From the NCBI GenBank assembly GCA_964629335.1, contig CAZVRH010000011.1, positions 1 to 30,215 of the forward strand: a stretch of 30,215 nucleotides of DNA. The letters are read 5' to 3'. The DNA comes from CACPJA01 sp964629335. Lineage in GTDB: Bacteria > Pseudomonadota > Gammaproteobacteria > Steroidobacterales > UBA11654. The position numbers and the translations under genes were made by a program. Positions 16,474-24,868 of the stretch are shown piece by piece. The notes under the pieces were generated by a model, which saw nothing but the letters and a program-made list of their open reading frames with translations, made no database searches and was not told the DNA's origin. Each line of letters starts with the position of its first letter. The stretch's first letter is position 1.

Positions 16474-17736
16474 TCATACCATAAATTTTGTTTTTAGCCT
16501 CTTTTCTACTAGTTTATTTTTTAGTTTGGCGAAGGTAGGAAGACCATTTTTATAGATCGGATATGCCTCTCCTTTTATGAGAGGCAGCATGTAAGTTTTA
16601 CAAGCGTTTGTTATACCGTAGCCATTATTGGCTATAAATTTTCTTGGCATCATCTTTTCGTTATTAGCAACTTTTGCTAGCGGAGCAGAGCCTACCCGCC
16701 ATTTATAAGGTGTATCTGAGATTCTATCAATCGTTACCATTTTTGATTTTTCGCCTCTAATAGCCATTCGAACCGCTGCCTCCCCAACAGAATAGGCTTG
16801 CTTGAGATCAGTTTGTGAAGCTAAGTGTCTGGCTGAACGTTGAAGATAGTCTGCGATGGCATAATGATACTTATAGCCTAGAGATTCTTTAACCATAGTG
16901 GCAATAACAGGAGCAACACCGCCAAGCTGCTTATGACCAAAAGAGTCTTTGGTTCCTGCATCAGCTAAGAATTTACCGTTCTTATATCGAGCACCCTCAC
17001 TGGCAACAATAACGCAATAGCCATTTTTTTTCACCGATTGATCTACATGTTTTAAGAACTTCTTTTTCTCGAATGGAATTTCAGGGAAGAGGATAATATG
17101 CGGGGGTTCATTTCTTTGGTTTGATATTAATCCTGAAGCAGCAGCAATCCATCCAGCATGACGACCCATAACTTCTAGTACGAAGACTTTGGTTGATGTT
17201 TCAGCCATGGATAAAACATCAAGGCTAGCTTCATGAGTTGAAACGGCTATATATTTGGCCACAGAGCCAAATCCAGGACAGGTGTCAGTTATCGGTAAAT
17301 CATTATCAACGGTTTTAGGTATTCCGATCGACGCAATAGGAAAGTTCATCGATTCTCCCATTTCTGAGACTTTATTAGCCGTGTCCATGGAATCCCCACC
17401 TCCGTTGTAGAAAAAGTAGCCAATGTTATGAGCTTTGAAGACCTCAACGAGCCTGCTGTATTCTTTCTGATTCTCCTTCAGGCCTTTTAATTTATATCTG
17501 GCTGAACCAAAAGCACCACCAGGTGTTTGTCTTAAAAGAGAGATTTGTTTATCAGTCTCTAGGCTTGTATCAATTAGATTTTCTTCCAGAGCGCCTAGGA
17601 TCCCATTTTTTCCTGCAAACACCTTGCCTATTTTCTTGGGGTATTTTCTGGCTGTCTCAATGACTCCTGCGGCACTGGCATTGATCACAGCAGTTACTCC
17701 TCCAGATTGAGCATAAAAAGCATTTTTCAAGGTCAT
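16474..17736 (-). CDS. pfp: Pyrophosphate-dependent 6-phosphofructokinase
   Basis: Reversibly phosphorylates fructose 6-phosphate with pyrophosphate instead of ATP. The 420-residue protein shows the phosphofructokinase fold: AQSGGVTAVINAS (9-21), NGGGDSMDT with Asp115, PKTVDNDL with Lys141 and catalytic Asp144/Asp146, and the MGRHAGW substrate loop. The Asp and Lys at positions 115 and 141 replace the glycines that ATP-dependent enzymes have there, and mark PPi use. GGAAGAATT before the ATG gives a ribosome binding site. hppA follows on the same strand, as in methanotrophs where the two are reported to be co-transcribed. The gene may also use other substrates such as sedoheptulose 7-phosphate, as reported for relatives. 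Confidence 0.93.
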   Translation of the reverse strand: MTLKNAFYAQSGGVTAVINASAAGVIETARKYPKKIGKVFAGKNGILGALEENLIDTSLETDKQISLLRQTPGGAFGSARYKLKGLKENQKEYSRLVEVFKAHNIGYFFYNGGGDSMDTANKVSEMGESMNFPIASIGIPKTVDNDLPITDTCPGFGSVAKYIAVSTHEASLDVLSMAETSTKVFVLEVMGRHAGWIAAASGLISNQRNEPPHIILFPEIPFEKKKFLKHVDQSVKKNGYCVIVASEGARYKNGKFLADAGTKDSFGHKQLGGVAPVIATMVKESLGYKYHYAIADYLQRSARHLASQTDLKQAYSVGEAAVRMAIRGEKSKMVTIDRISDTPYKWRVGSAPLAKVANNEKMMPRKFIANNGYGITNACKTYMLPLIKGEAYPIYKNGLPTFAKLKNKLVEKRLKTKFMV

Positions 17737-17792
17737 AATTCTTCCAAAAAATTTGAATTTACATATGATAGCTATTGATTCAAGTTTTTAAT

Positions 17793-17822
17793 ACTATAAA
17801 TCTTTAATAGCAACCTTAACAA
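17793..17822 (-). promoter_or_regulatory. Candidate pfp promoter
   Basis: Read on the minus strand: -35 TTGTTA (17822-17817), 18-base spacer, -10 TATAGT (17798-17793, five of six). It lies in the 101-base gap between pfp and the divergent adk. It rests on hexamer matching in AT-rich DNA, so it is tentative. Confidence 0.35.
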
Positions 17823-17837
17823 AAGCGAACAATTGTC

Positions 17838-18479
17838 ATGAGAATAATTCTATTAGGTGCGCCAGGGTCTGGAAAAGGAACTCAGGCTGAAAATCTGACA
17901 AGAGACTTTGGGTGCCCCCAGATTTCTACTGGAGGACTTTTAAGAGCAGCGATTAGAGAAAAAACAAAGATAGGAAAAAAGGTTGAAAAAATTATGGCCC
18001 GCGGGGATTTGGTTTCCGATGAAATCGTATTAGGACTGATTCAACAATCTTTAGAAGACATTGATGACCAAAAAGGTTATCTGCTGGACGGTTACCCCAG
18101 GAATATTAACCAAGCTAAATCACTTAATTCAGTTTTAAAGTCCATGAATCGTCCCTTAGAGCACACGGTTTTAATCGATGTTGACAACGAGATTTTAGTC
18201 AAAAGACTCTCCGGTCGGAGGACGTGTTCAATGACAGGCAAAACTCTAAATATTTATTTTTCACCAAAAGCTGAGATTGATGAATGTCTAAACTCAGGCG
18301 GTGAATTAATCCAAAGGGACGATGATAATATTGAGTCTATTTCTAAACGTATCGACGTTTATCGAGAGCAAACAGAACCAATGATAGAGTTTTACAGGGT
18401 TACCGGAATTCTCAAAGTTATTGATGGGCAAGGTTCAGTGGAGGATGTCTACAAGAGACTGATATCAGAAATCAATTAA
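17838..18479 (+). CDS. adk: Adenylate kinase
   Basis: Interconverts ATP + AMP and 2 ADP in the cytoplasm. The 213-residue protein has the P-loop GAPGSGKGTQ (7-16), the AMP-binding ISTGGLLRAAI, DGYPRN (with the usual DGFPR Phe changed to Tyr), and a long-type LID. The LID has Cys130, Thr133, Cys150 and Ser153 at the four spots where Gram-positive zinc-binding kinases have four cysteines and E. coli has His, Ser, Asp and Thr. So only half of the metal site is present. The stop overlaps the rnd stop by four bases on the opposite strand. Adenylate kinase is also the enzyme that links AMP and PPi turnover to the neighbouring pyrophosphate genes. Confidence 0.96.
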   Translation: MRIILLGAPGSGKGTQAENLTRDFGCPQISTGGLLRAAIREKTKIGKKVEKIMARGDLVSDEIVLGLIQQSLEDIDDQKGYLLDGYPRNINQAKSLNSVLKSMNRPLEHTVLIDVDNEILVKRLSGRRTCSMTGKTLNIYFSPKAEIDECLNSGGELIQRDDDNIESISKRIDVYREQTEPMIEFYRVTGILKVIDGQGSVEDVYKRLISEIN

Positions 18480-19591
18480 CTTGTATTAACAATCTCTTCA
18501 ATTCCTTGGCCGAGCTCCGTTTTTCGCCAACCGTTCTTGAGCCTACTGTCGCGACCTTGAGCCAATAAAACGATATCTTTCTTTGTCGCTAGAACTTCTT
18601 GCACTAAACCTAATTTCTTTGATTGACGAGCAATGTAGTCTGAAATTTTCTCAACGATGATTTTATTTTTTTGAGATTTTTTAGCACGGTTAGTTTTTTG
18701 TTTTTTGTGACCTCGGATGTTTCCAGAGTTAGACTGAATAACCTTCAGTATTTCATTGAGATCTTGTTGGTTCATATGATTGTTTAACAAGAATTCCAAT
18801 TGTAATGAACGCAGTGAGCTTTGATTCATTTTGGACACTTTGATTATATCTGAATCCTCCATCAACCATTTTCTAGGAATATTTTTCTCAGCAGATTTTG
18901 CTTCTCTCCAATTAGCCAACCCTTTTGCTATTCCTTGAAATTTTGAGTTGAGTTTTTTGATTCCCTGAGTTTTTTTCCAAATATTATCTTGATCCATTAA
19001 GCCTGTTTTAGAATTCAGCATCGCAGCACATTCTTCTTTGTTCCAATCCAATCTTTCTTTCAATTTCAGTTTTTGTTTGAGCGATCTTTTTAGTTCTATT
19101 AAATAGGCAACATCTTCAATCGCATAATTGACTTGTTTATTATCTAGGGGCCTTTTGCTCCAGTTACTCCTCGTCTCTGATTTTGAAATATGAATATTAA
19201 GTTCTTCCATCAACAGATTTTTGATTCCAATTTGCATAGGGTAGCCAACCAGTGATGCAGCAATTTGAGTGTCAAATAGATTTTGTGGGAGTGATTGATT
19301 TTCAAGATAAAATATCTCAAGATCTTGGAGGCCTGAATGAAGGATTTTCTCGATATCTTCCCTGTAGAGCACACCCCAAAAAGGGGACAGGTCAAGATTG
19401 GCTAAGCAGTCAATACATGCTAACGAATTTCTAGAAGCAATTTGAATAAGGCACAGTTTAGGAAAGTAGGATCTGATTCTTTCAAACTCAGTGTCAATCG
19501 CAATGCTTGTTTCATTCCCAAGTTTGGTAACGAATTTATTCAATGCTTTTTGTGAATCGATAAATTCTATGGCTTTGTTTTTTTCTATCAT
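18476..19591 (-). CDS. rnd: Ribonuclease D
   Basis: A 3'-5' exoribonuclease that trims tRNA and other stable RNA precursors. The 371-residue protein carries the DEDDy exonuclease set: Asp33 and Glu35 in AIDTEFER, Asp90 in HSGLQDLE, and Tyr156 and Asp160 in NYAIEDVAYL. A first HRDC domain follows (about 210-285, WREAKSAEKNIPRKWLMEDS), then a Lys-rich linker (about 292-315) and a shorter C-terminal helical region that may be a second HRDC. Length matches E. coli RNase D (375). It is divergent from the small membrane protein gene across 44 bases. Confidence 0.95.
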   Translation of the reverse strand: MIEKNKAIEFIDSQKALNKFVTKLGNETSIAIDTEFERIRSYFPKLCLIQIASRNSLACIDCLANLDLSPFWGVLYREDIEKILHSGLQDLEIFYLENQSLPQNLFDTQIAASLVGYPMQIGIKNLLMEELNIHISKSETRSNWSKRPLDNKQVNYAIEDVAYLIELKRSLKQKLKLKERLDWNKEECAAMLNSKTGLMDQDNIWKKTQGIKKLNSKFQGIAKGLANWREAKSAEKNIPRKWLMEDSDIIKVSKMNQSSLRSLQLEFLLNNHMNQQDLNEILKVIQSNSGNIRGHKKQKTNRAKKSQKNKIIVEKISDYIARQSKKLGLVQEVLATKKDIVLLAQGRDSRLKNGWRKTELGQGIEEIVNTS

Positions 19592-19635
19592 GAATTCGTA
19601 TCTTCTGATCTGAATTATAATAGAATTGGTTCTCT

Positions 19636-20169
19636 ATGATTAAATTATTAACAGCCTTTTGGAATATTATGCTTAAAAGGTCGGACCAAGAAAATTTGCC
19701 CAATTCAAATTTTTTTCTAGGCTTGGTGTTTTTTTTCTATTTTTTGACTCAATTACCAACAGGCTTAACAATTTCTGTCTCTGTTGAAAGTTTTCTAAGA
19801 TCATTCGTTATTGATGCAGTATTATTGGGGCTTTGGCTAAAACTTTTAGTGGAGGCATTTTCTAGTCAAGGTTATTTTAGAAGATCACTTACCGCATTAT
19901 TTGGCACCGGCGCCATATTTAATATTATTGCCAGTCCTTTAATTATCTTATTTTCCAGCTACCTACAAGCTGAAAATCTAAGTGATTTTGAAAACGGTGG
20001 TTTTCCAATCATTTTGACCATGGCCTTTTTATTTATTGCCATTTGGTCCCTCGTGATTATGGCTCATATATTCTCAAAAGTGATGAGAAAACCCAACTAT
20101 TCAATGTTGGTTGCGTTTTCGTATTTAATTGTTAATTTCTTTATCCAATCCTTAGCATCGGGCTTATAG
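19636..20169 (+). CDS. Small integral membrane protein, unknown function
   Basis: I do not recognise this 177-residue protein. It has about four to five hydrophobic segments (near 27-47, 56-72, 85-107, 122-142 and 157-172), few charged residues between them, and no signal peptide or known motif. The layout faintly resembles Yip1-domain membrane proteins, but this is not a secure match. It is 9 bases upstream of mpl on the same strand, and the LON-domain gene follows, so the three probably form one operon. Codon use and AT-richness look like the neighbours. Confidence 0.7.
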   Translation: MIKLLTAFWNIMLKRSDQENLPNSNFFLGLVFFFYFLTQLPTGLTISVSVESFLRSFVIDAVLLGLWLKLLVEAFSSQGYFRRSLTALFGTGAIFNIIASPLIILFSSYLQAENLSDFENGGFPIILTMAFLFIAIWSLVIMAHIFSKVMRKPNYSMLVAFSYLIVNFFIQSLASGL

Positions 20170-20178
20170 GAAATTGAT

Positions 20179-21528
20179 ATGCATATACATATTTTAGGAA
20201 TCAGCGGGACATTTATGGGCAGCTTGGCTGCAATCGCCAAAGAATCTGGCTTTCATGTAACCGGTTCTGATCTTTATTCTTATCCACCCATAAGCGATCA
20301 GTTGGACCATCTGGGTATAGAAGTCATACCTAACTATGACCAAGATCAATTAAATTTAAAGCCCGATCTCATCATCATTGGCAATGTAATGACAAGAGGC
20401 ATGCCCATAGTGGAGTCAATACTCAATAGTGATATTCCATATACTTCTGGGCCTGAATGGCTAGGCAATAATATTTTAAAAGATCGCACGGTGATTGCGG
20501 TCTCTGGGACACATGGGAAAACAACCACATCAAGTCTAATTGCGTTCATTTTAAAAGATCAAGGTCTTGATCCGGGTTATCTTATCGGAGGCGTACCTAT
20601 TGGTTTTTCAACGTCTGCAACCAAAGGTTCTGATCCCTATTTTGTTATAGAGGCAGACGAGTACGACACGGCATTTTTTGATAAACGATCAAAATTCTTT
20701 CATTACAATCCAGATTTATTACTGATCAATAATATTGAGTTTGATCACGTTGATATTTTTGATGATTTGAGTCAGATCTATCGGCAATTTCATCAACTGC
20801 TTAGACTCATCCCATCCAAAACCAGGGTTGTCGTAAACGGCGACGATAAAAATATTGAGCAACTACTCAATCAGGGTTTTTGGTCAGAAAAAATATCTTT
20901 TGGAAAATCAGACAAACACGATTGGTCTATGCAAGCAACAGATAACAATGTTGATTTATTTAAAGACAATCAGCGAGTAGGCCGGGTTCAACCTCAAATC
21001 ATAGGACAACATAATATGATGAACATTTTAGGAGCGACATCTGTGCTCTCAACGGCGGGTCTGGACGATGCTCAAATTTTATCGAGCATTGATAGGTTTC
21101 CAGGGGTAAAAAGGAGGCTAGAATTCGTCGGTGAGTATTCAGGGGTAAAAATCTTTGATGATTTTGCTCATCACCCAACCTCCATTACTGCATCCATCGA
21201 TTCTTTGAGAAACAAATACCCAGGGGACGGTTCCCTTTACACCATCACGGAGTTAGCCTCCAATACGATGAAAAAAGGGACTCTAAGAAAAGAATTAATA
21301 GAGTCATTTGATCAAGCCGATCTTTCATTGATTATAGACAATGAGAATATCGAATGGGATCTAGAAAAAGAATACGCATCCAAAGAGAACACGATGATTC
21401 TGAAAAATCATAACGAGATCCTGACCCATCTTCGTGACCAGCTAAAGCCGGGTGATGTGATTCTCATTATGACCAATAGAACTTCGATACCAATCAGGGA
21501 AGTTCTAATGAAATGCATAAGTGACTAG
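20179..21528 (+). CDS. mpl: UDP-N-acetylmuramate:L-alanyl-gamma-D-glutamyl-meso-diaminopimelate ligase
   Basis: Mpl attaches the recycled tripeptide L-Ala-gamma-D-Glu-meso-DAP directly to UDP-MurNAc, salvaging peptidoglycan turnover products. The 449-residue protein has the Mur-ligase three-domain plan. MHIHILGISGTFMG opens the UDP-binding domain. The ATP loop GTHGKTT lies at 110-116, followed by EADEYDTAFFDKRSKF and NNIEFDHVDIF. The C-terminal domain includes DDFAHHPTSI and PGDVILIMTNR. The opening 'HILGI.GTFMG' and 'DEYDTAFFDKRSKF' point to Mpl rather than MurC. The presence of mpl implies meso-DAP peptidoglycan. Confidence 0.95.
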   Translation: MHIHILGISGTFMGSLAAIAKESGFHVTGSDLYSYPPISDQLDHLGIEVIPNYDQDQLNLKPDLIIIGNVMTRGMPIVESILNSDIPYTSGPEWLGNNILKDRTVIAVSGTHGKTTTSSLIAFILKDQGLDPGYLIGGVPIGFSTSATKGSDPYFVIEADEYDTAFFDKRSKFFHYNPDLLLINNIEFDHVDIFDDLSQIYRQFHQLLRLIPSKTRVVVNGDDKNIEQLLNQGFWSEKISFGKSDKHDWSMQATDNNVDLFKDNQRVGRVQPQIIGQHNMMNILGATSVLSTAGLDDAQILSSIDRFPGVKRRLEFVGEYSGVKIFDDFAHHPTSITASIDSLRNKYPGDGSLYTITELASNTMKKGTLRKELIESFDQADLSLIIDNENIEWDLEKEYASKENTMILKNHNEILTHLRDQLKPGDVILIMTNRTSIPIREVLMKCISD

Positions 21529-21531
21529 AGC

Positions 21532-22125
21532 ATGAGCGATAATCAGAACTATCCGATCTTCCCTCTTCGCACCATTTTGTTTCCCGATTCTAGGTTACCG
21601 CTCAGAATATTTGAGCCACGTTATATCGATATGGTGAGCACATGCATGAAAAATTCTTCTGAATTCGGGGTTGTGTTAAGTCGAGAATCCAACGACCCTA
21701 AAATGTTTGAGACTTATAACGTAGGCACAATGGCTAAGATAGTGGATTGGGAGCAGGGGAACGATGGATTATTGGGAATCACAACCATTGGCACCAACAA
21801 ATTTAAATTGCTCTCAATGGGCAAACAAGAGGACGGTCTAAATATTGGTAAAGTGGAATTGATTGATCGAGAGGAGGATTTTCAGCCCTCAGAGAATTTT
21901 TCTGATCTGGTTGGTTTATTAAAAGCCATTTTGGATGATATTAATTTGTATACCGAACAAGAACTAAAATTAGACAGCGCCTCATGGGTGAGCTTTAGGT
22001 TTGCTGAAATATTACCTCTGAAATTAGAAGAGAAACAAAAATGCCTTGAGATAGATGACCCGATTATTAGACTAAATTTTCTAAAGCCTCTTATTAAAAT
22101 GATTCGAGAAAACTCTCAACAGTAG
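21532..22125 (+). CDS. LON substrate-binding domain protein (no protease domain)
   Basis: A 197-residue protein that consists of a LON N-terminal domain only. It opens with YPIFPLRTILFPDSRLPLRIFEPRY (7-31), the hallmark of the family, followed by FGVVLSR and the GTMAKIVDW strand. There is no AAA+ ATPase motif and no Ser-Lys protease dyad, so it is not Lon itself. Stand-alone LON-domain proteins are widespread in Proteobacteria but their role is not established; substrate recognition or chaperone-like binding is a guess. It starts 3 bases after the mpl stop and ends 19 bases from the ahcY stop on the opposite strand. Confidence 0.88.
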   Translation: MSDNQNYPIFPLRTILFPDSRLPLRIFEPRYIDMVSTCMKNSSEFGVVLSRESNDPKMFETYNVGTMAKIVDWEQGNDGLLGITTIGTNKFKLLSMGKQEDGLNIGKVELIDREEDFQPSENFSDLVGLLKAILDDINLYTEQELKLDSASWVSFRFAEILPLKLEEKQKCLEIDDPIIRLNFLKPLIKMIRENSQQ

Positions 22126-22144
22126 AGCATCCATCATTGATCCG

Positions 22145-23467
22145 CTAGTAGCGATATTGATCAGGTTTAAAAGGCCCTTCTTGGTCCACCCCAATATATT
22201 CAGCTTGCTCTTCAGTCAGTTTTGTGAGTTTGACACCGATTTTATCTAAATGAAGTTGGGCCACCTTTTCGTCAAGCGATTTAGGCAGAACATAGACTTT
22301 ATTTTCATACGAATCAGAATTGTTGAACAGTTCTATTTGTGCAAGTGTTTGATTGGTAAATGAATTGGACATCACAAAGCTAGGATGACCTGTGGCACAC
22401 CCAAGGTTAACCAGCCTTCCTTGAGCCAAGAGGATCAATCGTTTCCCGTCCGGGAACACAATATGATCAACTTGCGGCTTAATTTCAATCCATTCGTAGT
22501 CGTGCAATGATTCCACATCAATTTCATTATCAAAGTGGCCAATGTTGCAGACAATAGCTTGATCTTTCATTTGCTCCATGTGAGATTTATTGATGACGTG
22601 GTAATTACCAGTCGCAGTAACAAAAATATCAGCTTGGGAACAAGCGTCATCCATGGTTACCACTCTGTATCCCTCCATAGCCGCTTGCAACGCACAGATT
22701 GGGTCGATTTCAGTGATCCAAACAGTGGCTCCCAGTGAACTTAAACTTTGAGCGGATCCTTTACCGACATCACCGTAACCTGCAACCACAGCGATTTTTC
22801 CTGCAACCATGACATCGGTGGCTCTTTTGATGCCATCAACCAGTGATTCTCTGCAACCGTATAAGTTATCAAACTTTGATTTAGTCACGGAGTCATTAAC
22901 ATTAATCGCCGGGCAAAGAAGAGTTGAATCTTTTTCCATGTCGTACAATCGTTTAACACCGGTGGTGGTTTCTTCAGAAACACCTTTGATACCTGTGAAC
23001 AGTTCAGGGTATTTTTCATGCATGAGTTTGGTTAAATCTCCACCGTCGTCTAATAATAAATTCGGGGTCCAACCATCCGGTCCATGAATAGTTTGCTCAA
23101 CACACCACCAATACTCTTCTTCACTTTCATCTTTCCATGCAAAGATTGGAATGCCTTTCGCAGCTAGAGCTGCAGCGGCATGATCTTGAGTGGAGAAAAT
23201 ATTACAAGACGACCATCGGATGTCAGCACCTAACTCTATAAGCGTCTCAATAAGTACAGCGGTTTGTATTGTCATATGCAGACACCCTGAGATCCGAGCA
23301 CCCTGAAGCGGTTTTGAGGAACCAAATTCTTCTCTTAGACTCATTAAGCCAGGCATTTCGGTTTCAGCTATCTTAATTTCTTTTTCACCCCACTCAGCGA
23401 GGTTAATATCAGCGACTTTAAAATCTTCTTCAGATTTCACGTCCGTTGTTTTTGCAATTTCCACCAT
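22145..23467 (-). CDS. ahcY: Adenosylhomocysteinase
   Basis: Reversibly hydrolyses S-adenosylhomocysteine to adenosine and homocysteine, relieving product inhibition of methyltransferases. The 440-residue protein shows GCLHMTIQTAVLIETL with the conserved His, SSCNIFSTQDHAAAA, the ISEETTTG-like SEETTTGVKRL, NDSVTKSKFDN with the catalytic Lys and Asp, the NAD loop GYGDVGKGSA, CNIGHFDNEID, and the C-terminal FKPDQYRY. It is shorter than the roughly 469-residue form of Pseudomonas: the internal insert after the NAD-binding region is missing, as in the 432-residue animal enzyme. It sits 44 bases behind metK on the same strand. Confidence 0.97.
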   Translation of the reverse strand: MVEIAKTTDVKSEEDFKVADINLAEWGEKEIKIAETEMPGLMSLREEFGSSKPLQGARISGCLHMTIQTAVLIETLIELGADIRWSSCNIFSTQDHAAAALAAKGIPIFAWKDESEEEYWWCVEQTIHGPDGWTPNLLLDDGGDLTKLMHEKYPELFTGIKGVSEETTTGVKRLYDMEKDSTLLCPAINVNDSVTKSKFDNLYGCRESLVDGIKRATDVMVAGKIAVVAGYGDVGKGSAQSLSSLGATVWITEIDPICALQAAMEGYRVVTMDDACSQADIFVTATGNYHVINKSHMEQMKDQAIVCNIGHFDNEIDVESLHDYEWIEIKPQVDHIVFPDGKRLILLAQGRLVNLGCATGHPSFVMSNSFTNQTLAQIELFNNSDSYENKVYVLPKSLDEKVAQLHLDKIGVKLTKLTEEQAEYIGVDQEGPFKPDQYRY

Positions 23468-23511
23468 TTTGATTACCTATATGTATATACCGTTATCTCT
23501 TTTGCCTTAGA

Positions 23512-24675
23512 TTATAGACTAGATTGTGCTTTTAAATCTTCAGCTTTGTCTGTTTTTTCCCACGGAAAACCTTCATCTTCTCGTCCAAAGTGTCCATACG
23601 CTGCACTTTTCTCATAAATCGGTTGGAGCAAATCAAGCATATTCATTATTCCATAAGGGGTGAGGTCAAAATTACTTTGAACCAAGCGAATAATCTCATC
23701 TTCGCTGACCTTCTCCGTCCCAAAGGTTTTGAGTCTAATCGAGGTTGGTTCAGCCACACCTATGGCATAGGAAACTTGAATTTCGCATCGATCAGCTAGA
23801 CCGGCTGCAACCACATTTTTTGCAACATATCTAGCAGCGTAGGCTGCAGATCGATCAACCTTGGAAGGATCTTTGCCTGAAAAAGCCCCTCCACCGTGTC
23901 TGGCCATACCCCCGTAAGTATCAACAATAATTTTTCGACCGGTAAGACCGCAATCACCGACAGGGCCTCCAATCACAAAACTGCCTGTAGGATTGATAAG
24001 ATAACGAGTTTGATCTGTAACCAGCTCTGCAGGGAGCACAGGTTTAATAATGTGTTCCAAAACTTCCTGGTGAATAACTTCCATAGTGACGTTTTCGTCA
24101 TGCTGAGTTGAGAGCACCACGGTATCAATAAATTCAGGTGTTCCATCTTGAAATTGAATGGTCACTTGACTCTTGGCATCGGGTCTTAACCAGGGGACGG
24201 TTCCTTCGTTACGTACGTTGGAATGTTGTCTAACCAAATTATGAGAAATTTGGATAGTCGCAGGCATGAGTTCTTGCGTTTCATTGGTCGCATAGCCAAA
24301 CATTAAGCCTTGATCACCGGCGCCTTGTTGAGCCTTATCTTCGCGATCGACTCCCATAGCAATATCCGGGGATTGTTTGCTAATAGCTGACATAACCTGG
24401 CACGAAAGATGGTCAAAACCAAGTGCCTCGTGATTGTAACCAATCCGGTTAATTGTTTGTCTTGCAATGGCTTCATAGTCGACTTCCGCGGTGGTTGTGA
24501 TTTCACCAGCAAGAACCACCAGGCCGGTTTTGACCAAGGTCTCAACCGCCACACGACAGTTTTGATCCTGTTCGATGATGGCATCCAAAATCGCATCCGA
24601 GATCTGATCCGCCATTTTATCAGGGTGTCCTTCCCCCACAGATTCTGACGTCATCAGGTAAGAATTACTGCTCAT
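23512..24675 (-). CDS. metK: S-adenosylmethionine synthetase
   Basis: Makes S-adenosylmethionine from methionine and ATP. With the start at 24675 the protein is 387 residues and begins MSSNSYLMTSESVGEGHPDK. A ribosome binding site GGAGC lies five bases upstream. An in-frame ATG at 24768 would add 31 residues unlike the family. Motifs are GEGHPDKMADQISDAILD, the P-loop-like GAGDQGLMFGYA, GGPVGDCGLTGRKI, GGGAFSGKDPSKVDRSAAY and the C-terminal YGHFGR. ahcY follows on the same strand, so both ends of the methylation cycle are likely co-expressed. Confidence 0.97.
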   Translation of the reverse strand: MSSNSYLMTSESVGEGHPDKMADQISDAILDAIIEQDQNCRVAVETLVKTGLVVLAGEITTTAEVDYEAIARQTINRIGYNHEALGFDHLSCQVMSAISKQSPDIAMGVDREDKAQQGAGDQGLMFGYATNETQELMPATIQISHNLVRQHSNVRNEGTVPWLRPDAKSQVTIQFQDGTPEFIDTVVLSTQHDENVTMEVIHQEVLEHIIKPVLPAELVTDQTRYLINPTGSFVIGGPVGDCGLTGRKIIVDTYGGMARHGGGAFSGKDPSKVDRSAAYAARYVAKNVVAAGLADRCEIQVSYAIGVAEPTSIRLKTFGTEKVSEDEIIRLVQSNFDLTPYGIMNMLDLLQPIYEKSAAYGHFGREDEGFPWEKTDKAEDLKAQSSL

Positions 24676-24705
24676 TGAGTGCTCCAAATAATTTTTAGAA
24701 CCAGA

Positions 24706-24735
24706 ATTATAGCCATAATTTTTCAGTTTAGTCAC
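24706..24735 (-). promoter_or_regulatory. Candidate metK promoter
   Basis: Read on the minus strand: a perfect TATAAT (24711-24706) preceded by an 18-base spacer and GTGACT (24735-24730, four of six). The predicted start near 24699 gives a leader of roughly 24 bases, too short for any known SAM riboswitch. Two TGATCA palindromes (24781-24786 and 24808-24813) lie further upstream, on the tkt side; their meaning is unknown. Confidence 0.5.
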
Positions 24736-24824
24736 ATTTTTAGACAAATTCCTTGCCAGTCTATACACTCTGCGAGAAAATGATCATCGTAATGAAAGAG
24801 ATCGTTTTGATCATGTCTTCATTT

Positions 24825-24838
24825 AGGACACAGCTATC
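24825..24838 (+). promoter_or_regulatory. Ribosome binding site and putative ATC start of tkt
   Basis: AGGA at 24825-24828, a seven-base spacer and ATC at 24836-24838, in the frame of tkt. The in-frame TAG at 24824-24826 limits any further upstream start. This fits the expected transketolase N-terminus better than the ATG at 24869, which has only a weak upstream purine stretch. Confidence 0.45.
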
Positions 24839-24868
24839 AATAAGAAAACATTAGCCAATGCCATAAGA

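Noticed and set aside
4693..22130. TAGAGCAT at three gene ends (near 4695, 21526 and 22123) as a shared signal
   Set aside because: Eight bases that include the stop codon, with no wider flanking similarity or hairpin; chance is sufficient.
24781..24813. Two TGATCA palindromes as operators for tkt or metK
   Set aside because: Six-base palindromes are frequent in this composition and match no regulator site I can name for these genes.
24676..24835. SAM-sensing riboswitch upstream of metK-ahcY
   Set aside because: The likely -10 lies so near the start that the leader would be about 24 bases, and no conserved SAM riboswitch pairing is visible.
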